Below are positions 1 to 4,810 of a stretch of DNA of 5,250 bases, piece after piece. The position numbers and the translations under genes are program-made. The number at the start of each line of letters is the position of its first letter. Position 1 is the stretch's first letter. Source of the DNA: Candidatus Aquicultor primus (GTDB lineage: Bacteria; Actinomycetota; Aquicultoria; Aquicultorales; Aquicultoraceae); the NCBI GenBank assembly GCA_001767575.1, contig MELI01000024.1, positions 20,807 to 26,056 on the forward strand, in the 5' to 3' direction. A model generated the notes under the pieces. It worked only from the letters and a program-made list of their open reading frames with translations. It was not told the origin of the DNA and ran no database searches.

Positions 1-89
1 TCGCAAAAGCCGCCAATGCGGATAACTGCGATGGCTGCAAGACTTGTGAAGAAGAATGTGCGATGGAAGCCATCAAGGTAGAGGACTAA
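1..89 (+). CDS. 4Fe-4S ferredoxin-type protein, C-terminal fragment
   Basis: Only the last 28 codons are present, read from position 3 to the TAA at 87-89; the start lies outside the window. The peptide carries a cysteine pattern C-x2-C-x2-C-x3-C (NCDGCKTCEEEC, cysteine codons at 27, 36, 45 and 57) followed by AMEAIKVED. This matches the single-cluster half of bacterial ferredoxin-type 4Fe-4S domains, where the last cysteine is usually followed by proline and then 'xxAI'. Here alanine replaces the proline. Such a domain would bind one [4Fe-4S] cluster for electron transfer. Whether this is a small ferredoxin or the tail of a larger iron-sulfur protein cannot be told. A terminator follows 28 bases later, so it closes an upstream transcription unit unrelated to the genes that follow. 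Confidence 0.8.
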   Translation, partial: AKAANADNCDGCKTCEEECAMEAIKVED

Positions 90-116
90 GCTATATCCGA
101 AAATTTTAAGGCGCCG

Positions 117-139
117 GACGCGGGTTTGGCGTCTTTTTT
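117..139 (+). terminator. Intrinsic terminator after the ferredoxin gene
   Basis: Arms GACGC (117-121) and GCGTC (129-133) can form a 5-base-pair GC-rich stem around a 7-base loop, followed directly by six T residues (134-139). It sits 28 bases after the ferredoxin stop codon, the expected place for a Rho-independent terminator. The stem is short, but a G-T pair at its base (116/134) could extend it. Confidence 0.72.
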
Positions 140-159
140 ATGCGCAAAAAAACAAAGTT

Positions 160-188
160 TTGCTCTTAGCGCGTTTATCTGGTAAAAG
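160..188 (+). promoter_or_regulatory. Weak sigma-70-like promoter candidate upstream of the KaiC-like gene
   Basis: TTGCTC (160-165), 17 bases, then TAAAAG (183-188) has correct spacing but only 3/6 and 4/6 matches to the -35 and -10 consensus. An alternative -10-like TATTGT at 189-194 overlaps it without a better -35. A promoter is expected between the terminator at 139 and the gene at 305, and this is the best-spaced candidate seen. It would give a leader of about 110 bases that includes the inverted repeat at 182-222. Confidence 0.25.
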
Positions 189-222
189 TATTGTTATGCG
201 ATGCTTTGTGATTCGCTTTTAC
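182..222. repeat. Inverted repeat in the leader of the KaiC-like operon
   Basis: GTAAAAG (182-188) and CTTTTAC (216-222) are perfect 7-base inverted arms separated by 27 bases. A second short inverted pair lies inside (GCGA at 198-201, TCGC at 213-216) and competes for one base. It could be a leader hairpin or a spaced protein-binding site. No T run follows immediately, so it is not a clear terminator. The rest of the 90-304 interval holds no supportable gene. Confidence 0.35.
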
Positions 223-293
223 ATGATACGTTTTTCGCCCTCGACATGATGCTTCAGCACCGCAAGATTTAAGTCGAACACAGAGAGAGAAAT

Positions 294-298
294 GGGGG
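294..298 (+). promoter_or_regulatory. Ribosome binding site for the KaiC-like gene (TTG start)
   Basis: A run of five G residues at 294-298 lies 6 bases before the TTG at 305. There is no in-frame ATG nearby upstream; the ATG at 292 is in another frame. This G run, together with the family-typical N-terminus that begins at the TTG, decides the start. Confidence 0.5.
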
Positions 299-304
299 TT
301 TTGC

Positions 305-1081
305 TTGAAAAAAATACTAAGCGGAATTCCGGGGTTGGATGATTTGCTCGACGGCGGGCTGCACGAGCGGAGCTCGACAGTGATCGCCGGCCCTCCGGGT
401 ACCGGGAAAACAACCTTTGCCACACAGTTCATTTACCAGGGCGCGGCCAAGCTCGGCGAAGCGGGGATATTCATAACGTTCGAGGAGTTCCCGGAGGTCA
501 TATATCGCGACGCCATGAATTTCGGCTGGGATTTGAAGGAGCAAGAGGCGGCCGGAAAACTAAGAATAATCTTCACATCACCGGCGGTTCTCAAAAGCGA
601 GCTCGAGAAAGAGAACGGCCTCATCGATAGGGTGGTCGCTGAAATCGGTGCCAAACGCATAGTCATCGACTCGGTCACGCTGATGGAGCAGATAAGCTGC
701 GATACCATCGAACTCAGACAGCTCTTCAATAGCCTTATAAACGGCCTGAAGCGCCTGGGGTTGACGACGGTATTGACGAGCGAAGTCCCGCTCCTCTTCG
801 GCCACGAGAACACATTCGAGACAAGCATAGGCTTTGTCGTCGACAACATATTATTTTTGCGTTACGTTGAAATAGAGAGCGAACTAGAGACGGCTCTCAC
901 TATCTTGAAGGTGCGCGGGAGCAAGCACGCTAAAGATATCCGCAAGTATGAAATCGCGGAAAACGGGGTGACCATCGAGACGAAGTTCTCGGGCCACCAG
1001 GGAATCCTGACCGGTTTCCCGTCGAGAATGATCAGCGGAAAGACGCTGCTTGAGGAAGGCCTTATCCGCAAAAAAAGGTAA
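305..1081 (+). CDS. KaiC-like (RAD55 family) RecA-superfamily ATPase, single domain
   Basis: This is a 258-residue soluble ATPase of the KaiC/RAD55 family, one KaiC domain long, whereas clock KaiC has two. Visible in order are the family N-terminus SGIPGLDDLLDGGL (6-19), Walker A GPPGTGKTT (29-37), the FEE pair with likely catalytic glutamates (E60, E61) and FGWDL (73-77). Then come Walker B RIVIDS (118-123, D122), the RYVEIESEL segment (186-194), the KVRGSKH motif (202-208) and a KaiC-like tail, GILTGFPSRM (233-242), which resembles the CII domain end. It uses a TTG start at 305. By an alignment from memory, the two autophosphorylated residues of clock KaiC fall at G176 and F177 here, so clock-type phosphorylation is unlikely. 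Family members often assemble as hexamers and act as ATP-driven switches in signalling. It leads an operon with two membrane proteins and a winged-helix protein. No kaiA or kaiB is seen, so it should not be called a clock protein. Family assignment is firm; the role is inferred. Confidence 0.93.
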   Translation: MKKILSGIPGLDDLLDGGLHERSSTVIAGPPGTGKTTFATQFIYQGAAKLGEAGIFITFEEFPEVIYRDAMNFGWDLKEQEAAGKLRIIFTSPAVLKSELEKENGLIDRVVAEIGAKRIVIDSVTLMEQISCDTIELRQLFNSLINGLKRLGLTTVLTSEVPLLFGHENTFETSIGFVVDNILFLRYVEIESELETALTILKVRGSKHAKDIRKYEIAENGVTIETKFSGHQGILTGFPSRMISGKTLLEEGLIRKKR

Positions 1082-1086
1082 TCGAG

Positions 1087-1401
1087 ATGAGCTTTATCGT
1101 AGCAGTCGAAATACTCAACTTCATCCTGGCAAGTCTAGCAGCTCTGATATCCCTGGGAATCTTGCGAAAAGTGACCGGCAACCTCGCCGCGAGCTGGCGA
1201 TACGCGGTAGTAGCATTCCAAATACTCGCGCTGGCGACGCTCTTTGCCGTCATCAACGAATTGGGAATCCTCTCGATAGCGGGTATCAGCTCGGACCTGT
1301 TGAGAAACACCGCGCATTTCGTCTTCATCATACTCGCCTTCTTCGGACTGCTCCGAAATTACCAACTAATACGGAATTTGACGGAGCGTGATTCAGGATG
1401 A
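1087..1401 (+). CDS. Small three-helix membrane protein, paralogue of its downstream neighbour
   Basis: This 104-residue hydrophobic protein is not recognised as a named family. It has three likely membrane helices (about 2-26, 39-60 and 75-95), a short polar loop with RK at 27-28, the segment G31-N-LAASWR38, and a basic tail (RNYQLIRNLTER, 90-101). The positive-inside rule suggests an outside N-terminus with the loop and tail in the cytoplasm. It begins 5 bases after the ATPase stop, with an AAGG at the end of that gene as a possible ribosome binding site. Its last four bases overlap the next start (ATGA), so the two are probably translationally coupled. The LAASWR segment sits at identical residue numbers (31-38) in the next protein, and the C-terminal tails also match, pointing to a tandem duplication. 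A sensor or membrane anchor for the ATPase is a guess from context. Confidence 0.85.
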   Translation: MSFIVAVEILNFILASLAALISLGILRKVTGNLAASWRYAVVAFQILALATLFAVINELGILSIAGISSDLLRNTAHFVFIILAFFGLLRNYQLIRNLTERDSG

Positions 1402-1793
1402 CGATAGTCGACGTTCTCGCCGTCATCGTAGCCCTGGGCGGCCTTGTGGCGGCCTTCATCGCGCGAAAAATATGGCTCATGGTCGAGGGGGAACTCGCGG
1501 CCAGCTGGCGGTGGTTGCTGCCGAGCGTGCCGGTCTATGCCGTCTCTTATACCGTCCTTATCATGCATAATTTTATGAGAAAATTCGGTGCGGTCGACCC
1601 CGTGCTGAACATCAATTTTGAAGTAAACATCCTGGAAAAGCGGTCGATGTTTAGCATGCAAGTGTGGGAGCCGATAATACTGGTGTTGAGAAACGTGCAG
1701 GTACTGGTGGAAATGTTGTTCCTGGTGCTGGTCATAGTCGGCCTTGCCAGACAGTACCGGCTGTTTCAGAAGCTCGCTGAAAAGCAAGGCTAG
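1398..1793 (+). CDS. Small membrane protein, paralogue of its upstream neighbour with a longer extracytoplasmic loop
   Basis: This 131-residue membrane protein is not recognised as a named family. Likely helices lie at about 3-22, 39-59 and 93-116. It shares G31-E-LAASWR38 with the preceding protein at the same residue positions, an LRN at 97-99 (72-74 in the neighbour) and a matching tail, GLARQYRLFQKLAEK (115-129), against GLLRNYQLIRNLTER. The main difference is about 25 extra residues between helices 2 and 3 (about 60-92, including DPVLNINFEVNILEKRSMF). These are predicted to lie outside the membrane and could be a ligand-facing loop. The ATG at 1398 overlaps the upstream stop by 4 bases. 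GGAG at 1383-1386, 11 bases upstream, is a weak ribosome binding site, so coupling to the upstream gene is likely. Two related subunits at constant stoichiometry would fit a heteromeric membrane complex. Confidence 0.85.
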   Translation: MTIVDVLAVIVALGGLVAAFIARKIWLMVEGELAASWRWLLPSVPVYAVSYTVLIMHNFMRKFGAVDPVLNINFEVNILEKRSMFSMQVWEPIILVLRNVQVLVEMLFLVLVIVGLARQYRLFQKLAEKQG

Positions 1794-1807
1794 ATTGAGG
1801 AAATCAA

Positions 1808-2176
1808 ATGAATAGGAAGATAGCCAAGTTCGTTAAGAGCTTGAACGAAAAGACGAAGGCCGTTGTGCTTGAAATACTGGAATCGCCGACCAAATGGAAT
1901 CTTATCCAGTTCTACAAGGACAATCCCTTTTCCATACACACGCCGCGAGGCCTTGCCAACATCATCGGACGCAAACCGTCCGCGGTATCGAAAGAAGTCG
2001 AGTGCCTGGCAAGAGCCGGTGTGCTCAAGAAAATCTCGGAGAACGGCGACCTATCGGCCATCTATTCGTACGACCCCGAAAAGGCCATGGTCAAGATAAT
2101 AGACTCGTTGGTCGGGCTATGCAGCGAATCGCGTGAAACAATCAAAGAACTTATCGAGGCCATTAAAAAGTCCTAG
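1808..2176 (+). CDS. Winged-helix-turn-helix DNA-binding protein (MarR/ArsR-like fold)
   Basis: This 122-residue basic protein has a winged helix-turn-helix. A first helix lies around TPRGLANIIG (45-54), a recognition helix around KPSAVSKEVECLARAG (56-71), and a wing, VLKKI to AIYSYDP (72-90). A long C-terminal helix (about 91-120) could mediate dimerisation, and the N-terminal 35 residues are also helical and lysine-rich. No cofactor-binding or metal-binding cysteine cluster is visible; the only cysteines are C66 and C104. The ATG at 1808 has a good GAGG ribosome binding site at 1797-1800, 7 bases away, and follows the membrane gene by 14 bases. It is therefore likely the DNA-binding output of the same operon, perhaps regulating that operon or the Roadblock gene. 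The exact family is uncertain. Confidence 0.82.
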   Translation: MNRKIAKFVKSLNEKTKAVVLEILESPTKWNLIQFYKDNPFSIHTPRGLANIIGRKPSAVSKEVECLARAGVLKKISENGDLSAIYSYDPEKAMVKIIDSLVGLCSESRETIKELIEAIKKS

Positions 2177-2206
2177 CCGCGCTCACACAGCTATACCCCT
2201 TAACAC

Positions 2207-2235
2207 TTGGCAATCCGCAAGAATGCCTGTAAACT
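2207..2235 (+). promoter_or_regulatory. Sigma-70-type promoter candidate for the Roadblock gene
   Basis: TTGGCA (2207-2212), exactly 17 bases, then TAAACT (2230-2235) matches the housekeeping -35 at 5/6 and the -10 at 4/6. It lies in the 101-base gap between the winged-helix and Roadblock genes and would give a leader of about 35 bases before the TTG at 2278. No terminator is seen in the gap, so readthrough from the upstream operon is also possible. Confidence 0.5.
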
Positions 2236-2245
2236 ATTGTCAATA
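2235..2245. promoter_or_regulatory. Short palindrome overlapping the promoter's start region (possible operator)
   Basis: TATTG (2235-2239) and CAATA (2241-2245) are perfect inverted arms around a single central T. They begin at the last base of the -10 candidate and cover the predicted transcription start. The placement suits a repressor site, for instance for the winged-helix protein encoded just upstream. An 11-base palindrome can arise by chance in an AT-rich gap. Confidence 0.3.
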
Positions 2246-2265
2246 ATACTTGACACGCATTTCTT

Positions 2266-2272
2266 GGGAGGT
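2266..2272 (+). promoter_or_regulatory. Strong ribosome binding site for the Roadblock gene (TTG start)
   Basis: GGGAGGT at 2266-2272 is a near-perfect anti-16S match, 5 bases before the TTG at 2278. It fixes TTG as the start codon. Confidence 0.8.
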
Positions 2273-2277
2273 TCGTC

Positions 2278-2946
2278 TTGGACGAAAAGGACTTTGCAGA
2301 ATTGATATCGGTGTTCTTGAAAGGCAGCGAGCTTGGCAAAGACGCCGCAGAGAAAGAGAGGGGGTCGACCGATGCTGCGTTTGACCCGGAATCATCTTCA
2401 AATGAAGCCGAAGTTCGCAAGAACATCATCGAAGCACTGGCCGAGCGAATAAAAGAATCCCAGGAAGCGGAAGAAGTCGCAGCGATCGAAAACCCCTCGG
2501 AGAATCCCGAAGACGAGACACCGGAGGTCGAAGAAGAGCTCATCACAAAAGAAGAAGTCGACCAGCTCCTCAGCAAAGAAGAGCCGGCCGAAATAGTCAC
2601 CCTGCAACAGATATTGCACCGCTTCACAGCCCTCGACGGCGTTATCGCCGCGCTCTTGGTCACCCGCGACGGATTTATCGTCGACTACGCCTCCAACATC
2701 GAATTCGAACTCGACATGGTAAGCGCGGTCGTCGCGACCGGCTTCGGCATGCTCGATAGAATCGGCTCCGAACTCGAGCGAGGCGCACTCTCGACCGGCA
2801 TGCTCGAATACGAGGAGGGCACGGTCGTCATCTCGCCGCTCGTCCCCGACATCGCGCTGGTAATCATCGCATCTCAATGGACAACACTCGGCCGCATCCG
2901 CTGGGAGATAAAGAAGTACGGCGACGAACTAATAGCCAATCTCTAA
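2278..2946 (+). CDS. Roadblock/LC7 domain protein with acidic N-terminal extension
   Basis: This is a 222-residue soluble protein. The C-terminal part, about 106-222, has the Roadblock/LC7 pattern: an opening helix (VTLQQILHRFTALDG), the GVIAALLVTRDGFIVD strands (121-136) and a central helix (146-166). These are followed by the strand pair MLEYEEGTVVISPL (175-188) and PDIALVIIAS (190-199), and a closing helix with TTLGRIRWEIKKYGDEL (202-218). Bacterial Roadblock proteins such as MglB dimerise and often act on small Ras-like GTPases; no GTPase gene is in the window. Residues 1-105 are very rich in glutamate and likely disordered, with predicted short helices at 2-16 and 45-64. A short segment, ITKEEVDQLLSKEE (89-102), resembles the N-terminal docking peptide of FliM/FliY. 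Most Roadblock proteins are about 120 residues, so the extension roughly doubles the length. It follows the winged-helix gene by 101 bases with its own promoter candidate, and converges on the DUF4349 gene with only 23 bases between the stops. Confidence 0.88.
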   Translation: MDEKDFAELISVFLKGSELGKDAAEKERGSTDAAFDPESSSNEAEVRKNIIEALAERIKESQEAEEVAAIENPSENPEDETPEVEEELITKEEVDQLLSKEEPAEIVTLQQILHRFTALDGVIAALLVTRDGFIVDYASNIEFELDMVSAVVATGFGMLDRIGSELERGALSTGMLEYEEGTVVISPLVPDIALVIIASQWTTLGRIRWEIKKYGDELIANL

Positions 2947-2969
2947 GTGCCGGCGCTTTATCCCGCAGC

Positions 2970-4031
2970 TTACACCAGGCCGCTTTGCGGGTCGCCTTTG
3001 TGCTGCAATCTTTCCCTGGTTCCCGGTAGCGCGCGGTATACACCATAACCTGCGGCTGCCATAAGCGCCAACGGCAGCAGATAGCCGACGAGCATCAAAA
3101 ATACGCCCAGCGTCTTCACGCTCGCCTTTAGGGACTCGCGCAGAACGGCCTTGAGGCCCAATGCATCCTTTACCGGCACCACTTGGGGCTCGGCCATATA
3201 CAGCCGTATAGTCGCATAGCCCGTGCGGTTCTCAAGATAGTTGAGCCGACCGCTTATCCGCTCTACCTCCATCTGTATCTGCGAAAGATTGTTTTGAATC
3301 GTGATGCTCTCTGTAATCGTCTTGGCCTTTGTCATGAGCTCGAGCATGACCGCTTCCTGGGCGCGCCAGTGCTTGAGCCGGCTGTTCAAGTCGACGAATT
3401 CTTCCGAAACATCCTCGCTCGAAACATCGAGCGCTTTGACTTTGCCGAGTTTCTTCAGCGATGTCAGGACGCCTTCGAAGTCGCGCGAGGGTATGCGCAT
3501 AATGACTTCACCGCTCGCGATAGAGGTGCCCGTCGCGTTGCTTTTCGACTGGCTGACGTAACCGCCGGCTTCACGCGCTATCTCCACCGCCCGGTCGTAG
3601 CGCTCGTCGAAGCGCCCCTTCGTCACTTTGAGCTCCAGGCTCGCGTTGCGAATGACCCGCTCGTCGAGGGCGGGGATATCGAGTTTAGTAAGGGATGTGC
3701 CCATGCTATAGCCGCCGGTCGAGTTGGCGTACTCCTGCGGCTCGCCCCCAGCGCCATCGGGCAGGCCCCGCAAGAGCAGCTCGTCCTTGGCCTCGCTCGC
3801 ACCACCGTACCCCATCTCCGCGCTGTCGATGTCATGCATCTGTGATTGTGATTGTGATTGTGCTAAAAGCACCCCTGGTTCGACCGACTGCTTCTGCGCG
3901 TCATTGTCGCCGGCGGGCACCACCACCGCCCGCTGCTCTTGGAACAAGAAGAAGCCCGTCGTTGCCATAAAGATAATAGCCATGCCGATGAAAACCCAGG
4001 GTGCCGCCCGCCTTATCCACGCTTTTTTCAT
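2970..4031 (-). CDS. DUF4349 domain membrane protein
   Basis: This 353-residue protein starts at the ATG at 4031, chosen because AGGAGG lies just upstream (plus-strand 4036-4041). The longer frame to 4079 adds 16 residues without such a site. A basic N-terminus and a helix (about 11-30) form a signal anchor with no lipobox cysteine. A low-complexity linker (31-122) contains AQSQSQSQ (57-64). The DUF4349 region (about 123-333) begins RNASLELKVTKGRFD, has GGYVSQSKS and IMRIPSRDFEGVLTSL, and continues through a predicted coiled coil (about 213-268, EEFVDLNSRLKHW to RLNYLENRTGYATIRL). It ends in a second membrane helix (306-333) and a short basic tail. The main domain should lie outside the cytoplasm between the two helices. 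The family's molecular function is unknown. Genes of this family are often found with ECF sigma and anti-sigma genes, as here, so an envelope-stress role is likely. An ECF-type promoter candidate lies upstream. Confidence 0.88.
   Translation of the reverse strand: MKKAWIRRAAPWVFIGMAIIFMATTGFFLFQEQRAVVVPAGDNDAQKQSVEPGVLLAQSQSQSQMHDIDSAEMGYGGASEAKDELLLRGLPDGAGGEPQEYANSTGGYSMGTSLTKLDIPALDERVIRNASLELKVTKGRFDERYDRAVEIAREAGGYVSQSKSNATGTSIASGEVIMRIPSRDFEGVLTSLKKLGKVKALDVSSEDVSEEFVDLNSRLKHWRAQEAVMLELMTKAKTITESITIQNNLSQIQMEVERISGRLNYLENRTGYATIRLYMAEPQVVPVKDALGLKAVLRESLKASVKTLGVFLMLVGYLLPLALMAAAGYGVYRALPGTRERLQHKGDPQSGLV
3840..3862. repeat. Hexanucleotide tandem repeat inside the DUF4349 gene
   Basis: TGTGAT is repeated three times and followed by a partial copy (TGTG) from 3841. 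On the minus strand it encodes alternating serine and glutamine (AQSQSQSQ, residues 57-64) in the linker after the membrane anchor. The unit is six bases, so copy-number change would keep the frame and only alter linker length. Confidence 0.8.
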
Positions 4032-4035
4032 ACAT

Positions 4036-4041
4036 CCTCCT
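4036..4041 (-). promoter_or_regulatory. Ribosome binding site deciding the DUF4349 start
   Basis: The plus-strand CCTCCT reads AGGAGG on the minus strand, 4 bases before the ATG at 4031. It supports the shorter protein starting MKKAWIRR, which places the basic signal-anchor N-region at the start. Confidence 0.8.
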
Positions 4042-4101
4042 ATCGTATCGCCAACATCATCTCCGCTCGTCGAAGGCAACCCTCATCGGTCGCCTGGCCT
4101 T

Positions 4102-4129
4102 TAGACGTTGCGGCGACTCGTTTTGTTCC
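4102..4129 (-). promoter_or_regulatory. ECF sigma-type promoter candidate for the DUF4349 gene
   Basis: On the minus strand GGAACA (plus 4124-4129) is followed by AAAC and, 16 bases on, CGTCTA (plus 4102-4107). The GGAAC/AAC -35 with an A-rich follow-on and a CGTC -10 at 16-17 bases is the usual form of promoters read by ECF sigma factors such as the Bacillus SigW/SigM/SigX group. Transcription would start near 4095, leaving a leader of about 65 bases. The divergent ECF sigma gene next to it is the obvious candidate regulator. Specificity cannot be proved from one site. Confidence 0.5.
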
Positions 4130-4176
4130 ATCCCAGCACCTCGCGTTCGCCCCGTCTGTTTAAGAGCGGGCTTCTG

Positions 4177-4185
4177 TGCTATTCT
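4177..4185 (+). promoter_or_regulatory. Extended -10 promoter candidate for the sigma gene
   Basis: TGC directly before TATTCT (4180-4185, 4/6 to the -10 consensus) forms an extended -10 element about 40 bases before the sigma start. No convincing -35 lies 16-18 bases upstream, and no ECF-type site is seen on the plus strand in this gap. The site suggests basal housekeeping transcription of the sigma operon. Confidence 0.35.
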
Positions 4186-4225
4186 TTCATCGTAATGTCG
4201 TTAGGAATGAGGATGGGATACGGGC

Positions 4226-4810
4226 TTGGGGATGCCGCAAGACAAAGCCGACCTCGACATGCCATTGATAAAGAGCTATCTCGCCGGTGATACGGACTCC
4301 TTCAACGAGCTGGTCGGCAAATACGAGCGGACCGCGTATAACCTCGCGTACCGGATGGTCGGCAACGCCGCCGACGCCGCCGACCTCACGCAGGAGATAT
4401 TCGTCCGCCTCCACCGGAATGTAAAGACCTTCCGCGGCGACTCCGCGTTCTCGACCTGGTTCTACCGCCTGGCGACAAACTGCTGCAAAGACTGGCTGCG
4501 CAAAGAAGCGCGCCGACCACCCACCCAGGAAATCCAAGACACACTCGTCGCGGACGGCGGGGCCGGCCCGAGTCGGCTCTATGAGCAGAGCGAGATGAAA
4601 GCGCTGGTAAAAGAAGCCATCTCGGCGTTGCCGGAGGAACAACGCATGGCCATCGTCCTCCACGACCTGCAAGGCTATAGTTACGAAGAAATCGCGAGCA
4701 TCGCGGAGGTGCCTGTCGGCACGGTAAAGTCGCGCCTCTCGCGCGCGCGCCTCAAGCTGGCCGAGAGCCTCGCCGCGATAAAGGAACAAAATGGGAGATT
4801 GAGCGTCTAA
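4226..4810 (+). CDS. ECF-family RNA polymerase sigma factor (RpoE/SigW type)
   Basis: This 194-residue sigma-70-family protein has regions 2 and 4 only, the ECF layout. Region 2 spans about 14-95, with SFNELVGKYERTAYNLAYRM, the core-binding DLTQEIFVRLHR (53-64) and FRGDSAFSTWFYRLATNCC (69-87). A variable linker (about 96-123) precedes region 4 (124-178), with ISALPEEQRMAIVLHDLQG and the HTH YSYEEIASIAEVPVGTVKSRLSRARLKL (151-178). The start is uncertain: TTG at 4226 (GGGA at 4215-4218, 7 bases away) or ATG at 4232 (CGGG at 4221-4224). A frame stop at 4208 rules out anything longer. It is divergent from the DUF4349 gene and followed without any gap by its anti-sigma factor. It should direct RNA polymerase to envelope-stress-type promoters when released by the anti-sigma factor. 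Confidence 0.95.
   Translation: MGMPQDKADLDMPLIKSYLAGDTDSFNELVGKYERTAYNLAYRMVGNAADAADLTQEIFVRLHRNVKTFRGDSAFSTWFYRLATNCCKDWLRKEARRPPTQEIQDTLVADGGAGPSRLYEQSEMKALVKEAISALPEEQRMAIVLHDLQGYSYEEIASIAEVPVGTVKSRLSRARLKLAESLAAIKEQNGRLSV

Noticed and set aside
305..1081. Naming the ATPase kaiC as a circadian clock gene
   Set aside because: It has only one KaiC domain, no kaiA or kaiB neighbour, and apparently lacks the phosphosite pair.
2398..2877. Minus-strand open frames opposite the Roadblock gene
   Set aside because: They overlap a gene with a strong ribosome binding site and a clear domain. Their composition is the mirror of glutamate-rich codons.
2947..2969. A bidirectional terminator between the convergent Roadblock and DUF4349 genes
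   Set aside because: The 23-base gap has GCCGGC without a loop and no T run on either strand, so no intrinsic terminator can be supported.
3183..3845. A 220-codon open frame on the plus strand opposite the DUF4349 gene
   Set aside because: It lies entirely antisense to a well-supported DUF4349 gene. Its translation shows no recognisable domain and no ribosome binding site.
4032..4079. A 16-residue N-terminal extension of the DUF4349 protein starting at 4079
   Set aside because: The internal ATG at 4031 has an AGGAGG site just upstream and starts a typical basic signal-anchor N-terminus; the extension would put charged residues before it.
4737..4751. Alternating CGCGCG run near the end of the sigma gene as a Z-DNA or repeat element
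   Set aside because: It simply encodes the arginine- and serine-rich end of the region 4 HTH (KSRLSRARL) with GC-rich codons.
4187..4789. A 200-codon open frame on the minus strand opposite the sigma gene
   Set aside because: It is the shadow of the ECF sigma gene, whose domains are unmistakable; the opposite frame has no coherent protein features.
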